Assembly (NCBI GenBank): GCA_964517435.1
Contig: CAZFEC010000004.1
Location: forward strand, 1 to 64,000
Reading direction: 5' to 3'
DNA: 64,000 nt
DNA from: BS150m-G50 sp964517435
Lineage (GTDB): Bacteria; CAIWAD01; BS150m-G50
Position numbers and translations under genes: made by a program. Positions within the stretch are counted from its first letter, which is position 1. Each line of letters starts with the position of its first letter. The notes under the pieces were generated by a model. That model had not been told where the DNA came from, made no database searches, and saw only the letters and a program-made list of their open reading frames with translations. Positions 1-6,983 of this stretch are shown here, in pieces.

Positions 1-53
1 TTAATCTACAGAAAAACACTTAAGCGAGTGTCCATTTTTTCGGGACCACCTCT

Positions 54-503
54 TTGGTCGATCCGCGCGTCTGCCGGCATTTCGCCTGCCACCCCGCGCT
101 GCCGGGTGTGATCGCCGCCGTGACTTTCTCGCCGTACCAGCTGCTGATCTCCCAGGATGGCGGCTCCACCTGGGAGGATTGGACCGGTGATTTTCCCGGG
201 CAACACATGGTCGATCTGCTTTTCGCGGAGGATGGCGGGACGCTGTATGTGGCTTCCGTCTACGAAGGAGTCTTCGCGGCGGCATTCCCGGGAGTGCCGG
301 TTCCCTTGAACCTCGAGGTGCAGGTCAGTGGATCGCTGGTACAGTTGACCTGGAACGGCGATCCCCTCTACCTATCATATAATGTATACCGGTCCGAAGC
401 GCCCTGGGGTCCCTTTGAACAGGTGGCAGGCGTGACTCTCCCCACCTACAGCGAACCTGTCGATGGCGAAGCGGCGTTCTATCGCGTGACGGGGGAATAC
501 TGA
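54..503 (+). CDS. 5'-truncated remnant of a BNR-repeat / fibronectin-III-like protein
   Basis: The reading frame is open from base 24, just after an in-frame stop at 21-23, and ends at 503. The first half carries a sialidase/BNR-type signature (S-Q-D-G-G-S-T-W near residue 33). The second half, from about residue 80, looks like one Fn3-type beta-sandwich (V-Q-L-T-W-N-G ... Y-N-V-Y-R-S). There is no signal peptide and no T9SS sorting domain, although BNR/Fn3 proteins are normally exported and much longer. I read this as the 3' end of a larger secreted protein whose 5' part is lost, frameshifted or beyond the window edge. The TTG at 54 is only a formal start, with no ribosome binding site in front of it. 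Confidence 0.45.
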   Translation: MVDPRVCRHFACHPALPGVIAAVTFSPYQLLISQDGGSTWEDWTGDFPGQHMVDLLFAEDGGTLYVASVYEGVFAAAFPGVPVPLNLEVQVSGSLVQLTWNGDPLYLSYNVYRSEAPWGPFEQVAGVTLPTYSEPVDGEAAFYRVTGEY

Positions 504-553
504 CGGGCGATACCGATCTCGGATATCGGCCTCGGAATCGGGATCGATCTAAC

Positions 554-579
554 AAAAAGGGCGGGTCTGAGACCCGCCC
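554..579 (-). terminator. Rho-independent terminator / REP-like palindrome
   Basis: A 10-bp inverted repeat (GGGCGGGTCT at 559-568, AGACCCGCCC at 570-579, with G569 between) is followed on the minus strand by five U residues (A tract 554-558). It lies 27 bases downstream of the stop of the minus-strand gene at 607-2904, so it fits that gene's terminator. The same palindrome flanked by 'ctac' is also typical of dispersed REP-like elements. Confidence 0.6.
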
Positions 580-606
580 CTACAACGTATCGCGTTGTTA
601 ATACGT

Positions 607-2904
607 TTATTTGGCAAGAACCATCTTGCGGGTGATCATCTGGTCACCGGCAGTGAGACGGTAGAAGTAGACACCACTGGTGAGTTCACCGGCGTTGAAG
701 TTGACGGTGTGGGTACCGGTAGTGCGATGACCGCTAGCCAGAGTGGCGACCGGCTGACCCAGAATGTTGAAGACCTCCAGGGAGACCTGCTGCGGAGTAG
801 TCAAAGTGTACTCGATGCTGGTGGCCGGATTGAAGGGATTCGGGTAGTTCTGGCTCAGCTCGATGCTGGTCGGCAGCGCACTGGTGTTATCCTTGACATC
901 CTCGACGAAGTAAATGAAGGACTCGGCGGAACCTTCATCGAGGTCGTTGCGGTTGGCCAGCGTGAAGTCGCAGGTGCCGCCGTCGGTGTTGAACCGGACC
1001 CAGGCGTCGTAATTGGCGTCGGCGATGTTGCAGGTCCAGGTGTAAGTGTACTCGGCGTAGGTGTAGGGAGCGATGGCATCGCCAAGGGTACCGTTAACCT
1101 GGGTGATCGTGATCTCCGGCTGTTCGCCGATATAGAGAATCTCAATCGACTCGAGGTTGACGGTGGAACGGCTCTCGTTCAGCACGCGCATGAAGTCGAC
1201 GATCTCGTAGGTACCGTCTTCCAGGGCGGCCCAGTTCCAGGCGGTGTCGGTCAGGCGGGTGGCGCGGGGTTCCTCATCCCAGGCGTCGCCGCAGGGGATT
1301 TCCTCAACTGGAACCTGCATGTACCAGACCGGGCTGTCGGTCCAGCTGCCTTCTTCCTGCGGAATGCCGCCGGCGTCGAGGTCCTCGACGAACTCCATGT
1401 GCAGCAAACCGTCAGCTACCACTTCAGCCATGGTGCCCCAGGCTTCGGAGGCGCAGTCGCCAGCCGCGCAGGCGGGGGTCTGTGAATTGGTGACATTGAC
1501 CGCGTGTCCCCAGCTGGCACCGCCGTCGCAGGAGGAAACCACGTAGAGATCGGCGTTAGAGAAGGCGCCGGCGGAAGTGTCGGGCAGGTTGGTGAAGTTA
1601 CGGTACATACAGTAAAGGGTGCCGTCGGCCGGGTCGATCGACAACGAGGGACGATCGTAGGTGGAGCCCCAGGCGCCCGGGTTACCTTCGAAATAGTGAG
1701 ACCAGTCAGCCGGATCTTCGTTGTTCTCACCGACATAGCCGGCGATGTGGCTGAACTCTACAACTTCACCTTCGGCGTCGACCAGGGCGTGCCAGATCTG
1801 GCCGTCCCAGCCCCAGCGCTCAAAGTACTCCGGGTCGGCGACTTCACCGTCGAGCAGGGTGACCTCCGCCCAGTAGGGACGGGTAGTGTAGACCACATGC
1901 AGGTTGCCGTCGGCGTCGTAGACACCATCCAGATCGCAATAGGAATAAACGCAACCGGGCAGCGGATGGTTGGTGGCTTCCTCATCCAGCAGGTTGGTGA
2001 CGTTGATGTAGTTGGAGCAGTCCCCGAATTCACCGTCATCCGTCAGGTAAACCCAGACGTCGTTGATCGACTGCGAGAAAATCAGACCCGAGGGATCCGG
2101 ATGAACCCCCTCGATGAAATTGTGACAGAGCAGCGCCGCGCGGCCGTCGAACTCAGAAGTGGCCGGCATGCTGGAGATCGAGTTGTTGAAGGATGGGGGA
2201 TCAACCCAGGCGGGAGCTTCCCAGGTCGAGAAGTCGGAGGTGGCGTCGTAGTAATGGTTGTTGTCGTTGGCGCGGGTGGAGAGCACATGCGCCTTGTTGT
2301 TGTAGTCGATGGCGATATGCGGCCAGATCGGCTGGTCATCGGATCCCCACTCATCCACGGAGGGATGGTTGAACGGCAGGAAGGCCTGCCAGCAGGGACC
2401 GTAGTCGGGCGCCAGCGCGGTGACGAAGTCGGTGCCCGGCATCTGATGGAAGGCCACCACCGCCGCGTTGGGGTAGAAGCCGTCGGCATCGAGCACATCG
2501 ATGGTGTTGTAGCCGGAACGGCCGGTGTTGTCGACCGAGTTGCCGCCCAGGATATCATCGCCCTGCCAACAGGCGTAAACCACATGACGCTCGGTGGCAC
2601 CGGCGTCGAAGGCCTTCATCCAGGCGAAGTGAACGGTACCTTCGTCGCCAATGCAGATCTGCTTGTTCTCAGTGCCGTTGTGCTGGTAATCGTAGAAAGT
2701 GGTGCCGAGCAGCCAATAGTCGTAGTCATAGTCCCAGCGTGCGTTGCTGAAGGATGTCGCACTGGCGGTCGGAGTCGGAGTGTTCGGTCCCACCACCAGT
2801 TTTGCCCGCTGATCGGCCGCTTTCGGCTCGGCGATCAGGCCGGCGAATCCGACGGCAGCCAGAGCCGCGAGCGTAACCACGCTAAACAGTAGCTTTCTCA
2901 TCAT
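607..2904 (-). CDS. secreted T9SS-cargo protein (sialidase-like body, C-terminal sorting domain)
   Basis: 765 residues. The N-terminus (MMRKLLFSVVTLAALAAVGF) is a clear Sec signal peptide. The body, about residues 45-600, has dispersed beta-propeller-like stretches (P-S-L-S-I-D-P-A-D-G-T-L-Y, S-C-D-G-G-A-S-W) resembling BNR/sialidase-fold proteins, and many Asp and aromatic residues. Residues about 684-765 form a T9SS type-A sorting domain of FlgD-Ig-like fold: NYPNPFNP, then G-V-Y-F-Y-R-L and a final M-V-L-A-K. Such domains send proteins through the outer membrane and are then removed. A strong AGGAGG site precedes the ATG, and a near-consensus promoter lies at 2989-3017. The substrate is unknown. 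Export is the secure part of this call; enzymatic activity is not shown. Confidence 0.8.
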   Translation of the reverse strand: MMRKLLFSVVTLAALAAVGFAGLIAEPKAADQRAKLVVGPNTPTPTASATSFSNARWDYDYDYWLLGTTFYDYQHNGTENKQICIGDEGTVHFAWMKAFDAGATERHVVYACWQGDDILGGNSVDNTGRSGYNTIDVLDADGFYPNAAVVAFHQMPGTDFVTALAPDYGPCWQAFLPFNHPSVDEWGSDDQPIWPHIAIDYNNKAHVLSTRANDNNHYYDATSDFSTWEAPAWVDPPSFNNSISSMPATSEFDGRAALLCHNFIEGVHPDPSGLIFSQSINDVWVYLTDDGEFGDCSNYINVTNLLDEEATNHPLPGCVYSYCDLDGVYDADGNLHVVYTTRPYWAEVTLLDGEVADPEYFERWGWDGQIWHALVDAEGEVVEFSHIAGYVGENNEDPADWSHYFEGNPGAWGSTYDRPSLSIDPADGTLYCMYRNFTNLPDTSAGAFSNADLYVVSSCDGGASWGHAVNVTNSQTPACAAGDCASEAWGTMAEVVADGLLHMEFVEDLDAGGIPQEEGSWTDSPVWYMQVPVEEIPCGDAWDEEPRATRLTDTAWNWAALEDGTYEIVDFMRVLNESRSTVNLESIEILYIGEQPEITITQVNGTLGDAIAPYTYAEYTYTWTCNIADANYDAWVRFNTDGGTCDFTLANRNDLDEGSAESFIYFVEDVKDNTSALPTSIELSQNYPNPFNPATSIEYTLTTPQQVSLEVFNILGQPVATLASGHRTTGTHTVNFNAGELTSGVYFYRLTAGDQMITRKMVLAK

Positions 2905-3484
2905 AACTGTAACCTCCTTGGGTATTTTGAGAGAATTTATCGAATGGTCCTGAAATTGCGAATCTCAAGGTCAGCTCAATGAACCTTTATATTAATCGCA
3001 CCCGTGGTAGGTGTCAAGCAAAACAGCGGAGCCGGTCTGGAAGTGTCGATCCCTGCGAGTCTGTTACCCATATCTGATCCGCCGGCGCCGGATGGAAGAG
3101 GTTTGATCCGGTCGCCAATAGCGTACAACTTCACTTAAGCAACATTCGTGCCCAAACGGAGGCGCCGGGGCAGCCACAGCGTCCTGATTAGCTCAGCCGG
3201 CCGGAGGGAACCGGAATCCAGCTCGCCCCTCGGAGCCTCCCTGACGGCGGATTAGCCCGAAGGCGGCGTCCACTAAAGTCGCTAAAACGATATAAATAGT
3301 AAAGCGAAGACACCGTTTGCAACTTCCACTAGGGAGACGCGGGATGAAAGGTGGCCAGGTTCCGGGACCTCATCCTTGCCGGCAGCCGGAAGGTCTGGAA
3401 AAATCTCTTAGTCGCGAGGGCGGATGAAATACCGGGCTGAATTGAGGGGGGTGGGAGTAAGAAACGGCGACCCGGGGTAAAGAT
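2905..3484. other. non-coding interval upstream of the 607-2904 gene
   Basis: The interval separates two minus-strand genes. Bases 2905-3017 hold the ribosome binding site, leader and promoter of the 607-2904 gene. Between 3030 and 3480 I see no convincing reading frame. The stretch at 3180-3420 is rich in short complementary segments (for example AGGT/ACCT around 3358-3371) and could be a structured RNA or a decayed element, but it matches no RNA family I recognise. Confidence 0.4.
2989..3017 (-). promoter_or_regulatory. sigma70-type promoter of the T9SS-cargo gene
   Basis: On the minus strand a perfect -35 box TTGACA (3017-3012) is separated by 17 bases from TAATAT (2994-2989). The implied start near 2982 gives a leader of about 78 nt ending in the AGGAGG site of the 607-2904 gene. 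This is the best promoter match seen in the window. Confidence 0.65.
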
Positions 3485-5005
3485 TCACAGAAAAAGCGCG
3501 TTCCAGACCGGGAGGTCGTTATGCGAGCGGGTGAGGAAGTAGCTCCATTGCGCCGCGGTGGGAACGATGGCCAGGTGACCGTTGGCGGCTATGTAGAGCC
3601 GTTGCGGACCCCGGCCGTCCAGGTTGAAAATCAGCCAGGCCATCTCCAGGGCGCGGCGGAAGGGCGAGTCGTCACCGGCGGTGGAGATGACAACCGTACC
3701 ATGCGGTGTGTAGTGGACCGCGGCCGACTCCTCGCCCAGCAACTGCAGGAGAGCGGGTGTGTAGTCAGGCCGCGCGATGCCGGGCGCGGTAAGCCGCGGC
3801 AACAGGCGGTGCTGCGTCTGCGGCAGCCGGGCGCCGCGGTGGAAAACGCCGGCGTCTTCCCACTCCAGGGGCAGGACCAGCGCTTCCCGGCCGGCGGCCA
3901 GCGTCGTATCCCCACCGTCGCCGCGGAAGGTCAGGCTGTCACCGGCGGGGAGCGAACAGACATGGAACAGCTGACTCCCGTTATCGTAACGCGTAACGGT
4001 AGGGTTATGACGCAACCGGTCAGCGCCGAGGGTGCGCTGGCGCTGGATGGCCTGGCGCGTCAGCAGGTTGTCCAGGCGGGATCCGCCGTGCTCGTCACCG
4101 GCGAAGGGACGCAGCGCTTCTATCCGCTCCAGCGCCCGCAGGAAGGCGGGGTCGAATTCGGCATCGTCGCGCAGGGTCCTCACCCGTTGTAGAAACCGCT
4201 CCAGCTCGCGATCGAAGAAGTCGGGCAGGGAGCTGTCGCGCGGCAGGCGCAGGGAATCGGCGCTGACGCGCGCATGCGGGAGCCGCCGGAAATCGGCCAG
4301 CTCCTGTTGCAGCCACTGTTGAGCCCGTTCCGGCAGGTCGCGCAGACGTTTGAGATTGGTCAGCCGCTGCTGCTGCCGGCGTTGCTCCAGCTGCAACCAG
4401 AAACGTTGCTCCTCGTCGCCGATTCCGTGCAGGAGCGATTCCAGCTGCATCAGCAGACCCTGGGCGGCCGCCACCCGCTGGTCGGCTTCCGGCAGCAGCG
4501 ACGGCGAGGAGAGTTCCTTATCCAGCGTCAGCAGCAGTTGCTGCGCCTGGCTGTGACGCCGGGCGGCATCTTCGGCGGCGGTGTCCCGCTCTCCGGGCAA
4601 CCACCAGATCAGGACCAGCAGCAGGAGCAGCAGCAACAGCGTCCACCACCAGCGCCGCCAGAGACGGCCGCCGGCGACCAGACGGTAACTCTCCCGCCCC
4701 AGTGTGATCTCACCGGGTGGCGTCGCAGCTGCCGCCGCCTCTTCCACCAGATCCACCTCGTCCGGTGCCACCGGTTCCGTCACGATTTTCACCAGCTCCA
4801 CGCTGAGTCCGCATTTCTCCAACTCCCGCTGCAGGGATACCGCCCGCGCCAGCGGCAGGCTTTCCGGCAGTTGAAAAGGAGGGACCAGGAGCGAGCTCTG
4901 CACTTTGTCCGGCGTCAGACCGGTGGCTTCGGCGATCAGTTGCGCGGCGCGGCGGTTGCGGCTGAGTGCGGTAATCCTGATTTCGTATGTGGTTTCAGCC
5001 GGCAT
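3485..5005 (-). CDS. single-pass membrane protein with N-terminal ribosomal-L7/L12-like domain
   Basis: 506 residues. Residues about 6-73 follow the fold pattern of the ribosomal protein L7/L12 C-terminal domain (hydrophobic strand, A-A-Q-L-I-A-E-A-T-G-L helix, then E-L-E-K-C-G-L-S-V-E-L strand). A short acidic linker and one transmembrane helix (W-W-W-T-L-L-L-L..., about 119-136) follow. Residues 145-300 are Gln/Leu/Arg-rich and probably coiled coil. Residues 330-506 form a separate globular domain of unknown type, with beta-rich stretches and no catalytic motif I know. Non-ribosomal L7/L12-like domains occur in other bacterial membrane proteins and are thought to mediate binding. No ribosome binding site is obvious before the ATG. 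Function is unknown; the domain order is the informative part. Confidence 0.6.
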   Translation of the reverse strand: MPAETTYEIRITALSRNRRAAQLIAEATGLTPDKVQSSLLVPPFQLPESLPLARAVSLQRELEKCGLSVELVKIVTEPVAPDEVDLVEEAAAAATPPGEITLGRESYRLVAGGRLWRRWWWTLLLLLLLLVLIWWLPGERDTAAEDAARRHSQAQQLLLTLDKELSSPSLLPEADQRVAAAQGLLMQLESLLHGIGDEEQRFWLQLEQRRQQQRLTNLKRLRDLPERAQQWLQQELADFRRLPHARVSADSLRLPRDSSLPDFFDRELERFLQRVRTLRDDAEFDPAFLRALERIEALRPFAGDEHGGSRLDNLLTRQAIQRQRTLGADRLRHNPTVTRYDNGSQLFHVCSLPAGDSLTFRGDGGDTTLAAGREALVLPLEWEDAGVFHRGARLPQTQHRLLPRLTAPGIARPDYTPALLQLLGEESAAVHYTPHGTVVISTAGDDSPFRRALEMAWLIFNLDGRGPQRLYIAANGHLAIVPTAAQWSYFLTRSHNDLPVWNALFL

Positions 5006-5124
5006 ATTGGTTACGGTCCCGAATGTTCGCGGTTTGCCTGAGCGGTTTGTCTGATTTATTGTCTAGAATTTACCCCGCCACTGACTGCGATCCAGCTTTT
5101 TGTGTATTCAGTGAGTGTGGGATA

Positions 5125-5410
5125 AAACCGCTAATGAACGCTAATTCGAATCTATCATTTCTGAATAGACCGGGTGGATTGTTCGCCTTGTGCCATTTAG
5201 GCACAAGAATAGACGCTAATGTTGGGATTTCGGTAGCTGAATTACGATTACTAGGTATCGATACCGATACCATTCCGAATACCGGTTGACCGCACAAATT
5301 CTCGGCTATCTATACTATTCGCGTCCATTCTAGCGCCCGATGGGCACGAGGCGAAGAGACCAGCGGGTGTTTAAAAAATACCGGTTCGAATTTGCGTTTA
5401 TTCGCGGTTT
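5125..5410. repeat. MITE-like element with 28-bp terminal inverted repeats
   Basis: The ends 5125-5152 and 5383-5410 are inverted copies that agree at about 24 of 28 positions (left end begins AAACCGCTAATGAACGC; the right end, reverse complemented, begins AAACCGCGAATAAACGC). Inside lie two inverted copies of a second motif, at about 5180-5220 (minus) and 5311-5356 (plus): GTCTATTCTTG/GTCCATTCTAG followed by a small hairpin and AGGCGAA. The whole element is therefore an imperfect palindrome with no coding capacity. A related copy lies at 11305-11515. Repeats of the form CGCnAATnAACGCnAAT are widespread in intergenic DNA of many phyla; a mobility mechanism is not shown. Confidence 0.6.
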
Positions 5411-5542
5411 AATGAGTAATCACCTAGAGAATTCACTCACACCCGAGATTTGCATGGCTTTTTTCCCTCCCGATTCTCTGATTAACTGCTCGCTCGTGGC
5501 GGATCGCGTCAAAACGCTGGAATCCCCGGGCACGGCTGCCGA

Positions 5543-5613
5543 AATAATACTTGCGCCTTTGCTGCGCCGATGCGCAGCAAACGAACAACAGACTAGCAGG
5601 TTCAAGTATTACT
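5543..5613. other. nested hairpin element
   Basis: Outer arms AATAATACTTG (5543-5553) and CAAGTATTACT (5603-5613) pair with one mismatch. Nested inside is a perfect 10-bp stem, TTTGCTGCGC (5558-5567) with GCGCAGCAAA (5572-5581) and a CGAT loop. The structure lies 114 bp upstream of the rhodanese gene and has no T tract, so it is more likely a mobile-element remnant or leader structure than a terminator. Confidence 0.45.
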
Positions 5614-5726
5614 CAATCGAAGAGCCGGCGCACGGCGAAATGACGTCCCGGGTTCTTCCAGAGATCGCCGATTCGAAAAGATGTGCTCTGCTCGCTGCAG
5701 GTGATGATCATCAGGAGATGATATAG

Positions 5727-6239
5727 ATGAAGAGAGACCTCACGCGCGTTATTGTGCTCGCCGTCATCGCGCTGGTGCTGGGTATCGTATTCAACGCTTT
5801 CCACAAACCTGGCCTGCCTCTCCTGGCCCTGAACGGCGAGGAGGTTCTGCCGGCCGACCGGGAGACCGTGAACGGTGAGAACGGTCACACGATCACACCG
5901 CTGACGATCACGACCCAGCAGGCCTGGGAGTTCTACAATGCCGGCGAGGCGCTCTTCCTGGATGCGCGTATCTGCTCCGACTGGGCCGACGCCCGCATCC
6001 CCGGCGCTCTGAACATCCCCCTGGAGGAGCTGGAGTCGCTGGAGCCCTACCTGCCGTCTCTCACCGCTCCCGGCTATATCATCTACTGCGAAGGCGACCC
6101 CTGTCTGCTGTCGACCGACCTGGCCTACATGCTGGCGGAAGAAGGCTTCACCGATATCTTCATCTACCACGAAGGGCTCGCCTTCTGGCGGGAAGCCGGC
6201 TATCCGGTCGAGAGGAGTGACACTGATGAACCTGAATAA
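5727..6239 (+). CDS. membrane-anchored rhodanese-like protein
   Basis: 170 residues. A hydrophobic N-terminal helix (about 8-23) acts as signal anchor, so the domain probably faces the periplasm. Residues about 58-165 form one rhodanese domain: L-F-L-D-A-R at about 76-81, H-I-P-G-A-type turn (A-R-I-P-G-A-L-N-I-P), and the active loop Y-C-E-G-D-P-C-L-L-S with candidate catalytic Cys121 and a second Cys126 in place of the usual loop Arg. Rhodanese domains carry sulfane sulfur as a persulfide. The stop overlaps the next gene (start 6226), so the two are translationally coupled. The partner is MauE-like, which suggests a joint role in periplasmic thiol or sulfur chemistry; that is inference. Confidence 0.75.
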   Translation: MKRDLTRVIVLAVIALVLGIVFNAFHKPGLPLLALNGEEVLPADRETVNGENGHTITPLTITTQQAWEFYNAGEALFLDARICSDWADARIPGALNIPLEELESLEPYLPSLTAPGYIIYCEGDPCLLSTDLAYMLAEEGFTDIFIYHEGLAFWREAGYPVERSDTDEPE

Positions 6240-6684
6240 AACCGACGCCATCGATCTCCTCTTCCGGATCATCCTGGGCGGCCTGTTCATCTGGGCCAGC
6301 GTGGACAAGATCCTGGAGCCGCATCTCTTTGCCCGCATGATACGCAACTACCAGATGTTACCCGTGTTGCTGGTCAATCCCGCCGCTCTGGTAATCCCCT
6401 GGCTGGAGCTCCTCACCGGACTGCTGTTGATCTTCGGCGCCTGGCGGCGCAGTTGCCTGCTGATCATCAATCTGCTGCTGGTGGTCTTCATCATCGCCAT
6501 GTCGCAGGCCCTCCTGCGCGGACTCTCACTGGATTGCGGCTGCTATTCCACCAAGGCCGGTTCGAGCCAGGTGACCTGGTTGCGCGTGCTGGAGGATCTG
6601 GCCATGCTCGCGGCCGGAATCTGGCTCTGGATGCGCACTCCCGGTACCGCTGCGACAGCGGCTCCCAAGCCGGTCGACTCCTGA
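6226..6684 (+). CDS. MauE/DoxX-family membrane protein
   Basis: 152 residues from the ATG at 6226, chosen over the GTG at 6217 because AGGAG (6212-6216) is well spaced from it. About four transmembrane helices are visible: L-L-F-R-I-I-L-G-G-L-F-I, the N-P-A-A-L-V-I-P-W-L-E-L-L-T-G-L-L region, L-L-I-I-N-L-L-L-V-V-F-I-I, and a last one before the tail. The D-C-G-C motif before helix 4 and the W-L-E-L-x-x-G pattern match MauE/DoxX-like proteins (methylamine utilization protein E family), which are linked to disulfide or redox handling at the membrane. It overlaps the rhodanese gene by 14 bases and forms a two-gene unit with it. The substrate is unknown. Confidence 0.75.
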   Translation: MNLNKTDAIDLLFRIILGGLFIWASVDKILEPHLFARMIRNYQMLPVLLVNPAALVIPWLELLTGLLLIFGAWRRSCLLIINLLLVVFIIAMSQALLRGLSLDCGCYSTKAGSSQVTWLRVLEDLAMLAAGIWLWMRTPGTAATAAPKPVDS

Positions 6685-6983
6685 TCGCCTTCCGCCCGGA
6701 ATTCGGTCGCAACGTATCCTTTTCAGCCCCTGATCCTCCCCTCTGTCTTCCCCCTGCATCCGCCTAAAGATGCCTTTGGCAGATTACGATAACAGAATTG
6801 TTGCCTGTTGGTCCGTACCGCCCCATCGAGGCTGCCCGCACTGTTTTTTTATCTCACGGCGGCACGGGCAGCGGGGACCAATCGATAACGCCGCCTACTG
6901 ATTACGATATTGCCCACGCCCGGCGTTGTCGAAATCTGGACCCAGGGCAGCGACGCGCCGAGTAGATTCACTAGGAGAAGTGC

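Larger units (their letters stand above)
5006..5726. other. 721-bp intergenic region with palindromic elements, no gene
   Basis: The region holds a MITE-like inverted-repeat element (5125-5410) and a nested hairpin (5543-5613). The one open frame across it (5340-5726) runs through both structures, has no ribosome binding site and an implausible composition, so I do not call it. It separates a minus-strand gene from the plus-strand rhodanese/MauE pair, whose promoter must lie here. Confidence 0.5.

Noticed and set aside
3180..3290. Cobalamin-riboswitch-like pieces (GGGAACCGGAATCC, AGCCCGAAGGC)
   Set aside because: The spacing is far too short and the order of conserved boxes is incomplete; no B12 gene follows.
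4274..5041. 255-codon plus-strand frame opposite the L7/L12-like gene
   Set aside because: Gln/Arg/Pro-rich product with no motif; the minus-strand frame has a domain, a transmembrane helix and good codon use.
5340..5726. 128-codon plus-strand frame in the intergenic region
   Set aside because: It crosses the terminal inverted repeat and the nested hairpin, lacks a ribosome binding site and has no protein-like pattern.
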